Assembly: GCF_051401765.1 (NCBI RefSeq)
Contig: NW_027480422.1
Coordinates: forward strand, 20,726,001-20,790,000
Source of the DNA: Calliopsis andreniformis
Taxonomy: Eukaryota; Arthropoda; Insecta; Hymenoptera; Andrenidae
Direction: 5' to 3'
Length of the DNA stretch: 64,000 nucleotides
The position numbers and the translations under genes were made by a program. Positions within the stretch are counted from its first letter, which is position 1. Each line of letters starts with the position of its first letter. The notes under the pieces are model-generated. The model had not been told where the DNA came from. It saw only the letters and a program-made list of their open reading frames with translations, and searched no databases. Below are positions 38,801 through 51,771 of the stretch, piece after piece.

Positions 38801-41800
38801 TTCTACGTTCCTGGCAACCTAGGCTTCACTCTAGGCCGTTGCTCGACCACATTGAATAGCTATGGCCTTAGAAGTCAACGCCAGAAGCATTAAATACAAT
38901 ATAAATACAACAGCTTTTCCACCGTATAACAGGAATAATTGCAACCAGTACGAAAGTTATGGTCATTTCTACGTTCCGGGCAACCTAGGCTTCACCCTAG
39001 GGCGTTGCTCCACCAGATCAAATAGTTAGGGCCTAAGAAGTCAACGCCAGAAGCGTAAAATACAATATAAATACAACAGTTTTTCCATCGTATAAAAGGA
39101 ATAATTGCAACCAGTGTGAAATTAATGGTCATTTCTACGTTCCGGGCAACCTAGACCTCTCTCTTGGGCGTTGCTCCATCACATCGAATAGCTGCGGCCT
39201 TAGAAATCAACTCCAGAAGCTTAAAATACAATATAAATACAACAGCTTTTCCATCGCATAAAATGAATGATTGCAAACAGTGTGAAAGTTATGGTCATTT
39301 CTACTTTCCGTGCAACCTAGGCTTAACTTCAGGGTGTTGTTCCACCAGATCGAATAGTTAGGGACTTTGAATACAACGCCAGAAGCATAAAATACAATAA
39401 AAATGCAACAGGTTTTCCAACGTATAACAGGAAAGCTGCAACCAGTGTGAAAGTACTAGTCATCTCTATGTTCCGAGTAACCTAGGCTTCACTCTAGGGC
39501 GTTCCTCCACCAGATCGAATAGCTAGAGACTTAGAATTCCACGCCAGAAGAATAAAATACAACATAAGTATAACAGTTTTTCCATCGTATAAAATGTATA
39601 ATTGCAAGCAGTGTGAAGGTAATGGTCATTTCTACGTTCCGGGCAACCTATGCTTCACTCTAGGGCGTTTCTCCACCACATCTAATAGCTGCGGCCTTAG
39701 AAGTCAACGCCAGAAGCATAAAATACAATATAAATACAACAGTTTTTAATCGTATAACAGGAATAATTGCAAACAGTGTGAAAGTAAAGGTCATTTCTAC
39801 GTTCCGGGCATCCTAGGCTTCACTCTAGGGCATTGCACCACCACATCGAATAGCTACGGCCTTAGAAGTCAACGCCATAACTATAAAAAACAATATAAAT
39901 ACAACAGTTTTAGCATTGTATAAAATGAATAATTGCAAACAGTGTGGATGTAATGGTCATTTCTACTTTCCGGGCAACCTAGGCTTCACTCTAGGGCGTT
40001 TCTTCACCACATCGAATAGCTACGGCCCTAGAAGTCAACGCCTGAAGCATAAAATATAATATAAATACAACAGTTTTTCCATCGTATAACAAGAATAGTT
40101 GCAACCAGTGTGAAAGTGATGGTCATTTCTACGTTCCGGGCAACCTAGGCTTCACTCTAGGGCGTTCCTCCACCAGATCGAATAGCTAGGGACTTAGAAT
40201 TCAACGCCAGAAGAATAAAATACAACATAAGTATAACAGTTTTTCCATCGTATAAAATGTATAATTACAAGCAGTGTGAAGGTAATGGTCATTTCTACGT
40301 TCCGGGCAACCTAGGCTTCACTCTAGGGCGTTGCTCGACCACATCGAATAGCTATGGCCTTAGAAGTCAACGCCAGATGCATTAAATACAATATAAACAC
40401 AACGGCTTTTCCACCGTATAACAGGAATAATTGCAAGCAGTGTGAAAGGTATGGTCATTTCTACGTTCCGGGCAACCTAGGCTTCACTCTAGGGCGTTGC
40501 TCGACCACATCGAATAGCTATGGCCTTAGAATTCAACGCCCGAAGCATTAAATACAATAAAAATGCAACAGCTTTTCCATCGTATAACGGGAATAATTGC
40601 AAGCAGTGTGAAAGTGATGGTCATTTCCACGTTACTGGCAACCTAGGCTTCACTCTTAGGCGTTGGTCCACCAGATCCAATAGTTAGGGCCTAAGAATTC
40701 AACGCCAGAAGCGCCAAATACAAAATAAATACAACAGTTTTTCCATCGTATATAACGAATAATCGCAAACAGTGTGAAGGTAATGGTCATTTCTACGTTC
40801 CGGGCAACCTAGGCTTCACTCTAGAGCGTTGCTCCACCAGATCGAATAGTTAGGGCCTTAGAAGTCAACGCCCGAAGCATAAAATACAAAATAAATAGAA
40901 CAGTATTTTCATTGTATAGAACGAATAATTGCAACCAGTGTTAAAGTTATGGTCATTTCTACGTTCCGGGCAACCTTGGCTTAACTCCAGGGCGTTCCTC
41001 CACCAGATCGAATAGTTAGGGACTTTGAATACAACGTCAGAAGCATAAAATACTATAAAAATGCAAAAGTTTTTCCATTGTATAACAGGAATAACTGCAA
41101 CCAGTGTGAAAGTACTGGACCTTTCTACGTTCCGGGTAACCTAGGCTTCACTCTAGGGCGTTGCTCCACCTGATCGAATAGCTAGGGACTTAGAATTCAG
41201 CGCCTGAAGAATAAAATACAACATAAGTACAACAGTTTTACCATCGTATAAAATGAATAATCGCAAACAGTGTGAAGGTAATGGTCATTTCTACGTTTCG
41301 GGCAACCTAGGCTTCACACTAGGGCGTTTATCCACCAGATCGAATAGTTAGGGACTTTGAATACAATGCCAGAAGCATAAAATACAATATAAATACAACA
41401 GTTTTTCCCTTGTATAACAGGAATAATTGCAACCAGTGTGAAAGCTATGGTCATTTCTACTTTCCGGGCAACCTGGGCGACACCAGGGGGCGTTGCTCCA
41501 CCACATCCAATAGTTAGGACCTAAGAAGTCAACGCCAGAAGCATAAAATACAAAATAGATACAACAGTTATTCCCTTGTATAACAGGAATAATTGCAACC
41601 AGTGTGAAAGGTATGGTCATTTCTACGTTCCGGGCAACCTGGGCTTCAGTCTAGGGCGTGGTTCCCCCAGATCGAATAGCTAGGGCCTAAGAAGTCAACG
41701 CCAGAAGCATAAACTGCAATATAAATACAACAGTTATTCCCTTGTATAACAGGAATAATTGCAACCAGTGTGAAAGGTATGGTCATTTCTACGTTCCGGG

Positions 41801-41804
41801 CAAC
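35821..41804 (+). repeat. 6-kb segmental duplicate, copy 1 of 2
   Basis: Collinear with 43950-49600. The offset is 8129 bp at the left edge, 8295 bp at 38.7 kb and 7796 bp at 41.46 kb. The steps are +166 (one monomer more in copy 2) and -499 (three monomers fewer in copy 2). Base substitutions are rare; around 38.5-38.7 kb I found one difference in about 170 bp. Within the copy there is a nested seven-monomer repeat: the AACAGGAAAGCTGCAACC monomer near 35944 recurs 1161 bp later. This block has the lowest divergence over the longest span in the window. Confidence 0.92.
40331..40828 (+). repeat. Three-monomer segment absent from second copy
   Basis: In the copy at 43950-49600 the sequence passes from the equivalent of about 40310 directly to that of about 40810, at 48600-48625. 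About 498 bp, three monomers, are therefore present only here. The segment carries the CGACCACATCGAATAGCTATGG type and the CACGTTACTGGCAACC type. Either copy 2 lost it or copy 1 gained it. Confidence 0.82.
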
Positions 41805-41830
41805 CTGGGCTTCAGTCTAGGGCGTGGTTC

Positions 41831-42621
41831 CCCCAGATCGAATAGTTAGGGCCTTAGAAGTCAACGCCCGAAGCATAAAATACAAAATAAATAGAACAGT
41901 TTTTCCATTGTATAAATCGAATAATTGCAACCAGTGTGAAAGTTATGGTCATTTCTACGTTCCGGGCAACCTAGGCTTTACACTAGGGCTTTGCTCCACC
42001 AGGACGAATAGTTAGGGCCTAAGAAGTCAACGCCAGAAGCATAAAATACAATATAAGTACAACAGCTTTTACATCGTATATGATGTATATTTGCAAACAG
42101 TGTGAAAGTAAAGGTCATTTCTACGTTCCGGGCAACCGAGGCTTAACTGTAGGGCGTTGGTACACCAGAACGCATAGTTCGGGACTTAGAATCTAACGCC
42201 AGAAGCATAAAATACAATAAAAACGCTACACTTCTTCCATCGTATAACCGGAATAATTGCAACCGGTGTGAAGGTACAGGTCATTTCTACGTTCCGGGCA
42301 ACCTAGGTTTCGCTCTAGGGCGTCATTCCACCAGATCGTTTAGTTAGGGCCTAAGAATTCAACGCCAGAAGCACCAAATACAAAATAAATACAACAGTTT
42401 TTCCATCGTATAAAACGAATAATTGCAACCAGTGTGAAAGTAATGGTCATTTCTACGTTCCGGGCAACCTAGGCATCACTATAGGGCGTTGGTCCACCAG
42501 ATCCAATAGTTAGGGCCTAAGAAGTCAACGCCAGAAGCACCAAATACAACACAAATACAACAGTTTTTCCATCGTAAAAACGAATAATTGCAACCAGTGT
42601 GCAAGTAATGGTGATTTCTAC
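41831..42621 (+). repeat. 790-bp block, copy 2 of 2
   Basis: Repeats 35030-35820. After 42621 it continues with CGTTCCGGGC, whereas copy 1 switches to TTCCCGTGC at the same monomer position. Confidence 0.9.
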
Positions 42622-43949
42622 GTTCCGGGCAACCTAGGCATCACTCTTGGGCGTTGTTCCACCAGATCGAATAGTTGGGGCCTAAGACGTCAACGCCTTA
42701 AGCATAAAATACAATATAAATACAACAGTTTTTCCATCGTATAAAACGAATACTTGTAACCAGTATGAAAGTTATGGTCATTTCTACGTTCAGGGCAACC
42801 TAGGCTTGACCCTAGTGCGTTGCTCCACCAGATAGAATAGTTAGGGCCTAAGAAGTCAACGCCAGAAGCATAAAATACGATATATGTACAACAGATTTTC
42901 CATCGTATATTATGTATATTTGCAAACAGTGTGAAAGTAAAGGTCATTTCTACGTTCCGGGCAACCTAGGCTTAACTGTAGGGCGTTGCTCCACCAGATC
43001 GAATAGTTAGGGCCTTAGAAGTCAACGCCCGAAGCATGAAATACTAAATAAATAGAACAGTTTTTCCATTGTATAGAACGAATAATTGCAACCAGTGTGA
43101 AAGTACTGGTCATTTCTACGTTCCGCGCAACCTAGGTTTCGCTCTAGGGCGTTGCTCCACCACGTCGAATGGTTAGGGCCTTAGAAGTCAACGCCAGAAG
43201 CATAAAATACAATATAAATACAAAAGTTTTTCCACTGTATAATATGAATACTTGCAAACAGTGTGGAAGTAAAGGTCATTTCTACGTTCCGGGCAACCTA
43301 GGCTTCACCCTAGGGCGTTGCTCCAGCAGATCGAATAGTTAGGGCCTATGAAGTCAACGCCAGAAGCATAAAATATAATATAAATACAACAGTTTTCCTA
43401 CCGCATAACAGGAATAATTGCAACCAGAGTGAAGGTGATGGTCATTTCTCCGTTCCGGGCAACCTAGGCTTCACTCTAGGGTGTTGCTCCACCAGATCGA
43501 ATAGCTACGGACTTAGAAGTCAACGCCAGAAGCATAAAATAAAATAAAAATACTACAGTTTTTCCATCGTATAAAACGAATAATTGCAACTAGTATGAAT
43601 GTTATGGTCATTTCTACGTTCCGCGCAACCTAGGCTTCACACTAGGGCGTTGCTCCACCAGGTCGAATAGTTGGGGCCTTAGAAAACAACGCCAGACGCA
43701 TAAAATACAATATAAATACAACAGTTTTTCCACCGTATAAAAGGAATAATTGCAACCAGTGTGAAATTAATGGTCATTTCTACGTTCCGGGCAACCTAGA
43801 CCTCACTCTTGGGCGTTGCTCCATCACATCGAATAGCTGCGGCCTTAGAAATCAACTCCAGAAGCTTAAAATACAATATAAATACAACAGCTTTTCCATC
43901 GCATAAAATGAATGATTGCAAACAGTGTGAAAGTTATGGTCATTTCTAC
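42622..43949 (+). repeat. Eight-monomer segment between large duplicates
   Basis: About 1328 bp, eight monomers, present before copy 2 of the 6-kb block but not before copy 1. Parts match 489-890 and 1081-1310 at the left end of the window, so the same monomer order exists there. Confidence 0.8.
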
Positions 43950-46900
43950 TTCCCGTGCAACCTAGGCTTAACTCCAGGGTGTTGTTCCACCAGATCGAAT
44001 AGTTATAGACTTTGAATACAACGCCAGAAGCATAAAATACAATAAAAATGCAACAGGTTATCCTACGTATAACAGGAAAGCTGCAACCAGTGTGAAAGTA
44101 CTAGACATCTCTATGTTCCGGGTAACCTAGGCTTCACTCTAGGGCGTTCCTCCACCAGATCGAATAGCTAGGGACTTAGAATTCAACGCCAGAAGAATAA
44201 AATACAACATAAGTATAACAGTTTTTCCATCGTATAAAATGAATAATTGCAAGCAGTGTGAAGGTAATGGTCATTTCTACGTTCCGGGCAACCTATGCTT
44301 CACTCTAGGGCGTTTCTCCACCACATCTAATAGCTGCGGCCTTAGAAGTCAACGCCAGAAGCATAAAATACAATATAAATACAACAGTTTTTCAATCGTA
44401 TAACAGGAATAATTGCAAACAGTGTGAAAGTAAAGGTCATTTCTACGTTCCGGGCATCCTAGGCTTCACTCTAGGGAATTGCACCACCACATCGAATAGC
44501 TACGGCCTTAGAAGTCAACGCCATAACTATAAAAAACAATATAAATACAACAGTTTTAGCATTGTATAAAATGAATAATTGCAAACAGTGTGGATGTAAT
44601 GGTCATTTCTACTTTCCGGGCAACCTAGGCTTCACTCTAGAACATTGCTCCACCAGATCGAACAGTTAGGGCCTAAGAAGACAACTCCAGAAGCATAGAA
44701 TACAATATAAATACAACAGCTTTTCCATCGTATGTAATGTATATTTGCAAACAGTGCAAAAGTAAAGGCCATTTCTACGTTCCGGGCAACCTAGGCTTCA
44801 CTCTAGGGCGTTGTTCCACCAGATCGAATAGTTAGGGCCTAAGAAGTCAACGCCAGAAGCATAAAATACAATATAAAGACAACAGCTTTTCCATCGTATA
44901 TAATGTATATTTGCAAACAGTGTGAAAGCAAAGGTCATTTCTACGTTCCGGGCAACCTAGGCTTAACTGTAGGGCGTTGCACCACCAGATTGAATAGTTA
45001 GGGCCTTAGAAGTCAACGCCCGAATCATGAAATACAAAATCAATAGAACAGTATTTTCATTGTATAGAACGAATAATTGCAACCAGTGTTAAAGTTATGG
45101 TGATTTCTACGTTCCGGGCAACCTTGGCTTAACTCCAGGGCGTTTCTCCACCAGATCGAATAGTTAGGGACTTTGAATACAACGTCAGAAGCATAAAATA
45201 CAATAAAAATGCAGCAGGTTTTCCAACGTATAACAGGAAAGCTGCAACCAGTGTGAAAGTACTAGTCATCTCTATGTTCCGGGTAACCTAGGCTTCACTC
45301 TAGGGCGTTCCTCCACCAGATCGAATAGCTAGGGACTTAGAATTCAACGCCAGAAGAATAAAATACAACATAAGTATAACAGTTTTTCCATCGTATAAAA
45401 TGTATAATTGCAAGCAGTGTGAAGGTAATGGTCATTTCTACGTTCCGGGCAACCTATGCTTCACTCTAGGGCGTTTCTCCACCACATCTAATAGCTGCGG
45501 CCTTAGAAGTCAACGCCAGAAGCATAAAATACAATATAAATACAACAGTTTTTCAATCGTATAACAGGAATAATTGCAAACAGTGTGAAACTAAAGGTCA
45601 TTTCTACGTTCCGGGCATCCTAGGCTTCACTCTAGGGCATTGCACCACCACATCGAATAGCTACGGCCTTAGAAGTCAACGCCATAACTATAAAAAACAA
45701 TATAAATACAACAGTTTTAGCATTGTATAAAATGAATAATTGCAAACAGTGTGGACGTAATGGTCATTTCTACTTTCCGGGCAACCTAGGCTTCACTCTA
45801 GAACATTGCTCCACCAGATCGAATAGTTAGGGCCTAAGAAGACAACGCCAGAAGCATAAAATACAATATAAATACAACAGCTTTTCCATCGTATGTAATG
45901 TATATTTGCAAACAGTGCAAAAGTAATGGCCATTTCTACGTTCCGGGCAACCTAGGCTTCACTCTAGGGCGTTGTTCCACCAGATCGAATAGTTAGGGCC
46001 TAAGAAGTCAACGCCAGAAGCATAAAATACAATATAAATACAACAGCTTTTCCATCGTATATAATGTATATTTGCAAACAGTGTGAAAGCAAAGGTCATT
46101 TCTACGTTCCGGGCAACCTAGGCTTAACTGTAGGGCGTTGCACCACCAGATCGAATAGTTAGGGCCTTAGAAGTCAGCGCCCGAATCATGAAATACAAAA
46201 TCAATAGAACAGTATTTTCATTGTATAGAACGAATAATTGCAACCAGGGTTAAAGTTATGGTGATTTCTACGTTCCGGGCAACCTTGGCTTAACTCCAGG
46301 GCGTTTCTCCACCAGATCGAATAGTTAGGGACTTTGAATACAACGTCAGAAGCATAAAATACTATAAAAATGCAACAGTTTTTCCATTGTATAACAGGAA
46401 TAACTGCAACCAGTGTGAAAGTACTGGACCTTTCTACGTTCCGGGTAACCTAGGCTTCACTCTAGGGCGTTGCTCCACCAGATCGAATAGCTAGGGACTT
46501 AGAATTCAACGCCTGAAGAGTAAAATACAACATAAGTACAACAGTTTTACCATCGTATAAAATGAATAATCGCAAACAGTGTGAAGGTAATGGTCATTTC
46601 TACGTTCCGGGCAACCTAGGCTTCACTCTAGGGCGTTTCTCCACCAGATCGAATAGTTAGGGCCTAAGAATTCAACGCCAGAAGCATAAAATACAATATA
46701 AATGCAACAGTTTTTCCCTTGTATAACAGGAATAATTGCAACCAGTGTGAAAGCTATGGTCATTTCTACATTCCGGGCCACCTAGGGTTGACTGTAGGGC
46801 GTTGCTCCACCACATCGAATAGCTACAGCCTTAGAATTCAACGGCTGAAGCATAAAATACAAAATAAATACAACAGTTTTTACATCGTATAGCCAGAATA

Positions 46901-49600
46901 ATTGCCACCAGTGTGAAAGTGATGGTCACTTCTTCATTCCGGGCAACCTAGGCTTCACTCTAGGGCGTTGCTCGACTACATTGAATAGATATGGCCTTAG
47001 AAGTCAATGCCAGAAGCATTATATACAATATAAATACAACAGCTTTTCCACCGTATAACAGGAATAATTGCAAACAGTGTGAAAGATATGGTCATTTCTA
47101 CGTTCCTGGCAACCTAGGCTTCACTCTAGGCCGTTGCTCGACCACATTGAATAGCTATGGCCTTAGAAGTCAACGCCAGAAGCATTAAATACAATATAAA
47201 TACAACAGCTTTTCCACCGTATAACAGGAATAATTGCAACCAGTACGAAAGTATGGTCATTTCTACGTTCCGGGCAACCTAGGCTTCACCCTAGGGCGTT
47301 GCTCCACCAGATCAAATAGTTAGGGCCTAAGAAGTCAACGCCAGAAGCGTAAAATACAATATAAATACAACAGTTTTTCCATCGTATAAAAGGAATAATT
47401 GCAACCAGTGTGAAATTAATGGTCATTTCTACGTTCCGGGCAACCTAGACCTCTCTCTTGGGCGTTGCTCCATCACATCGAATAGCTGCGGCCTTAGAAA
47501 TCAACTCCAGAAGCTTAAAATACAATATAAATACAACAGCTTTTCCATCGCATAAAATGAATGATTGCAAACAGTGTGAAAGTTATGGTCATTTCTACTT
47601 TCCGTGCAACCTAGGCTTAACTTCAGGGTGTCGTTCCACCAGATCGAATAGTTAGGGACTTTGAATACAACGCCAGAAGCATAAAATACAATAAAAATGC
47701 AACAGGTTTTCCAACGTATAACAGGAAAGCTGCAACCAGTGTGAAAGTACTAGTCATCTCTATGTTCCGAGTAACCTAGGCTTCACTCTAGGGCGTTCCT
47801 CCACCAGATCGAATAGCTAGAGACTTAGAATTCCACGCCAGAAGAATAAAATACAACATAAGTATAACAGTTTTTCCATCGTATAAAATGTATAATTGCA
47901 AGCAGTGTGAAGGTAATGGTCATTTCTACGTTCCGGGCAACCTATGCTTCACTCTAGGGCGTTTCTCCACCACATCTAATAGCTGCGGCCTTAGAAGTCA
48001 ACGCCAGAAGCATAAAATACAATATAAATACAACAGTTTTTAATCGTATAACAGGAATAATTGCAAACAGTGTGAAAGTAAAGGTCATTTCTACGTTCCG
48101 GGCATCCTAGGCTTCACTCTAGGGCATTGCACCACCACATCGAATAGCTACGGCCTTAGAAGTCAACGCCATAACTATAAAAAACAATATAAATACAACA
48201 GTTTTAGCATTGTATAAAATGAATAATTGCAAACAGTGTGGATGTAATGGTCATTTCTACTTTCCGGGCAACCTAGGCTTCACTCTAGGGCGTTTCTTCA
48301 CCACATCGAATAGCTACGGCCCTAGAAGTCAACGCCTGAAGCATAAAATATAATATAAATACAACAGTTTTTCCATCGTATAACAAGAATAGTTGCAACC
48401 AGTGTGAAAGTGATGGTCATTTCTACGTTCCGGGCAACCTAGGCTTCACTCTAGGGCGTTCCTCCACCAGATCGAATAGCTAGGGACTTAGAATTCAACG
48501 CCAGAAGAATAAAATACAACATAAGTATAACAGTTTTTCCATCGTATAAAATGTATAATTACAAGCAGTGTGAAGGTAATGGTCATTTCTACGTTCCGCG
48601 CAACCTAGGCTTCACTCTAGAGCGTTGCTCCACCAGATCGAATAGTTAGGGCCTTAGAAGTCAACGCCCGAAGCATAAAATACAAAATAAATAGAACAGT
48701 ATTTTCATTGTATAGAACGAATAATTGCAACCAGTGTTAAAGTTATGGTCATTTCTACGTTCCGGGCAACCTTGGCTTAACTCCAGGGCGTTCCTCCACC
48801 AGATCGAATAGTTAGGGACTTTGAATACAACGTCAGAAGCATAAAATACTATAAAAATGCAAAAGTTTTTCCATTGTATAACAGCAATAACTGCAACCAG
48901 TGTGAAAGTACTGGACCTTTCTACGTTCCGGGTAACCTAGGCTTCACTCTAGGGCGTTGCTCCACCTGATCGAATAGCTAGGGACTTAGAATTCAGCGCC
49001 TGAAGAATAAAATACAACATAAGTACAACAGTTTTACCATCGTATAAAATGAATAATCGCAAACAGTGTGAAGGTAATGGTCATTTCTACGTTTCGGGCA
49101 ACCTAGGCTTCACACTAGGGCGTTTATCCACCAGATGGAATAGTTAGGGACTTTGAATACAATGCCAGAAGCATAAAATACAATATAAATACAACAGTTT
49201 TTCCCTTGTATATCAGGAATAATTGCAACCAGTGTGAAAGCTATGGTCATTTCTACTTTCCGGGCAACCTGGGCGACACCAGGGGGCGTTGCTCCACCAC
49301 ATCCAATAGTTAGGACCTAAGAAGTCAACGCCAGAAGCATAAAATACAAAATAGATACAACAGTTATTCCCTTGTATAACAGGAATAATTGCAACCAGTG
49401 TGAAAGGTATGGTCATTTCTACGTTCCGGGCAACCTGGGCTTCAGTCTAGGGCGTGGTTCCCCCAGATCGAATAGCTAGGGCCTAAGAAGTCAACGCCAG
49501 AAGCATAAACTGCAATATAAATACAACAGTTATTCCCTTGTATAACAGGAATAATTGCAACCAGTGTGAAAGGTATGGTCATTTCTACGTTCCGGGCAAC
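43950..49600 (+). repeat. 6-kb segmental duplicate, copy 2 of 2
   Basis: Second copy of 35821-41804, shorter by a net two monomers. It ends near 49600 at monomer position ~152, where CCTGGGCTTCAGTC of copy 1 is replaced by CCTATGCTTCACTC. It retains the nested seven-monomer repeat. Confidence 0.92.
45803..45968 (+). repeat. One-monomer segment absent from first copy
   Basis: This monomer (GAACATTGCTCC start, CAGTGCAAAAGTAATGG) has no counterpart at the equivalent place in copy 1 near 37674. A close relative sits one nested unit earlier (near 44639 and 36510), so a one-monomer loss in copy 1 or gain in copy 2 is likely. Confidence 0.8.
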
Positions 49601-51606
49601 CTATGCTTCACTCTAGGGCGTTGCTCCACCACATCTAATAGCTGCGGCCTTAGAAGTCAACGCCAGAAGCATAAAATACAATATAAATACAACAGGTTTT
49701 CAATCGTATAACAGGAATAATTGCATTCAGTGTGAAAGTAAAGGTCATTTCTACGTTCCGGGCATCCTAGGCTTCACTCTAGGGCATTGCACCACCACAT
49801 CGAATAGCTACAGCCTTAGAAGTCAACGCCATAACTATAAAAAACAAGATAAATACAACAGTTTTAGCATTGTATAAAATGAATAATTGCAAACAGTGTG
49901 GATGTAATGGTCATTTCTACTTTCCCGGCAACCTAGGCTTCACTCTAGGGCGTTGCTCCACCACATCGAATATGTATGGCCTTAGGGGTCAACGCCAGAG
50001 GCATAAAATACAAAATAAATACAACAGTTTGTCCATCGTATAACAAGAATAGTTGCAACCAGTGTGAAAGTGATGGTCATTTCTACATTCCGGGCAACCT
50101 AGGCTTCACTCTAGGGCGTTGCTCCACCAGATCGAATAGTTAGGGCTTTAGAAGTCAATGCCAGAAGCATAAAATGCAATATAAATACAACAGTTTTTCC
50201 ACCGTATAATATGAATAATTGCAAACAGTGTGGAAGTAATGGTCATTTCTACGTTCCGGGCAACCTAGGCTTCACTCTAGGGCGTTGCTCAACCACATCG
50301 AATAGCTACGGCCCTAGAAGACAACGCCATAACTATAAAATACAATATAAATACAACAGCTTTTCCATCGTATATGATGTATATTTGGAAACAGTGTGAA
50401 AGTAAAGGTCATTTCTACGTTCGGGGCAACCTAGGCTTCACTCTAGTGCGCTGCTCCACCAGATCGAATAGTTAGGGCTTTAGAAGTCAACGCCAGAAGC
50501 ATAAAATACAATATAAATACAACAGTTTTTCAATCGTATAACAGGAATAATTGCAAACAGTGTGAAAGATATGGTCATTTCTACGTTCCTGCAACCTAGG
50601 CTTCACTCTAGAGAGTTGCTCCAACACATCGAGTAGCTACGGCCTTAGAAGTCAACGCCAGACGAATAAAATACAATATAAGCACAATAGTTTTTCCATC
50701 GTATAAAACGAATAATTGCAACCAGTATGAAAGTTATGGTCATTTCTACGTTCCGGGCAACCTAGGCTTCACCCTAGGGCGTTGCTCCACCAGATCGAAT
50801 AGCTATGGCCTTAGAAGTCAACGCAAGAAGCATTAAATGCAACACAAATACAACAGCTTTTCCACCGTATAACAGGAATAATTGCAAACAGTGTGAAAGA
50901 TATGGTCATTTCTACGTTCCGGGCAATCTAGGCTTCACACTAGGGCGTTGTTCCACCAGATCGAATAGCTACGGCCTTAGAAGTCAACGCCATAACTATA
51001 AAATACAATATAAATGAAACAGTTTTTCCATTGTATGAAATGAATAATTGCAAACAGTGTGGAAGTAATGGCTATTTATACGTTCCGGGTAACCTAGGCT
51101 TCACTCTAGGGCGTTGCTCCACCAGATCCAATAGTTCGGACCTTAGAAGTCAGCGCCCGAAGCTTAAAATACAATAAAAACACAAAAGTTTATCCATCGT
51201 ATATAATGTACATTTGCAAACAGTGTGAAAGTACCGGTCATTTCTACGTTCCAGGAAACCTAGGCTTCACTATAGGGCGTTGCTCCACCAGATCGAATAG
51301 TTAGGGACTTAGAATTCGACGCCAGAAGCATAAAATACAACTTAAGTACAACAGTTTTTCCATCGCATAACAGGAATAATTGCAACCAGTGTGAAAGTGA
51401 TGGTCATTTCTACGTTGTGGTCAACCTATGCTTCAGTCGAGGGCGTGCTTCCCCCATATCGAATAGTTAGGGCCTAAGAAGCCTACGCCGGAAGCATAAA
51501 ATACAATATAAATACAACAGTTTTTCCATCTTATAAAACGAATAATTGAAACCAGTGTGAACGCAATGGCCATTTCTACGTTCCGGGGATTCTAGACTTA
51601 ATTCTG
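49601..51606 (+). repeat. Monomers left of the inversion
   Basis: About 12 monomers. The first few resemble the 6-kb block (GCATTGCACCACCACATCG). The others are individual right-domain types. No gene or inserted element is visible. Confidence 0.75.
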
Positions 51607-51743
51607 AGGCATTGCTCCACCAGATCGAAATTAGGGCCTTAGAAGTCAACGCCAGAAGCATAGAGTACAACAAAGATCCAACAGTTTGTCCATCGTATAA
51701 TAGGAATAATATCAACCAGTGTGAAGGTAATGGTCATTTCTAC
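51607..51743 (+). repeat. Truncated monomer at inversion breakpoint
   Basis: A monomer starting with AGGCATTGCTCC that stops after GGTCATTTCTAC, monomer position 139 of 166. A close relative at 55107-55243 continues normally with GTTCCGGGCAACC, which fixes the breakpoint at 51743. Both share a 2-bp deletion giving GATCGAAATTAGGG and the ACAACAAAGATCC variant. Confidence 0.9.
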
Positions 51744-51756
51744 CAGAAAATGACCA
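51731..51756. repeat. Foldback hairpin at inversion breakpoint
   Basis: TGGTCATTTCT (51731-51741) and AGAAAATGACCA (51745-51756) are complementary apart from one additional A, with a 3-nt loop. The left arm is ordinary satellite. The right arm lies just past the break and looks like a reversed copy of it. Confidence 0.85.
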
Positions 51757-51771
51757 GAGAATAAGAAAATT
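51744..51771. other. 28-bp filler at forward-to-inverted junction
   Basis: These bases do not continue the monomer. The first 13 include the right arm of the hairpin. The next ~15 (GAGAATAAGAAAATT) match neither strand of the monomer by eye. Short filler of this kind is typical of end joining or template switching. Confidence 0.8.

Noticed and set aside
51744..51771. Filler as a remnant of an inserted mobile element
   Set aside because: It is only 28 bp, about half of it is explained as a foldback of adjacent satellite, and there is no target-site duplication or terminal repeat.
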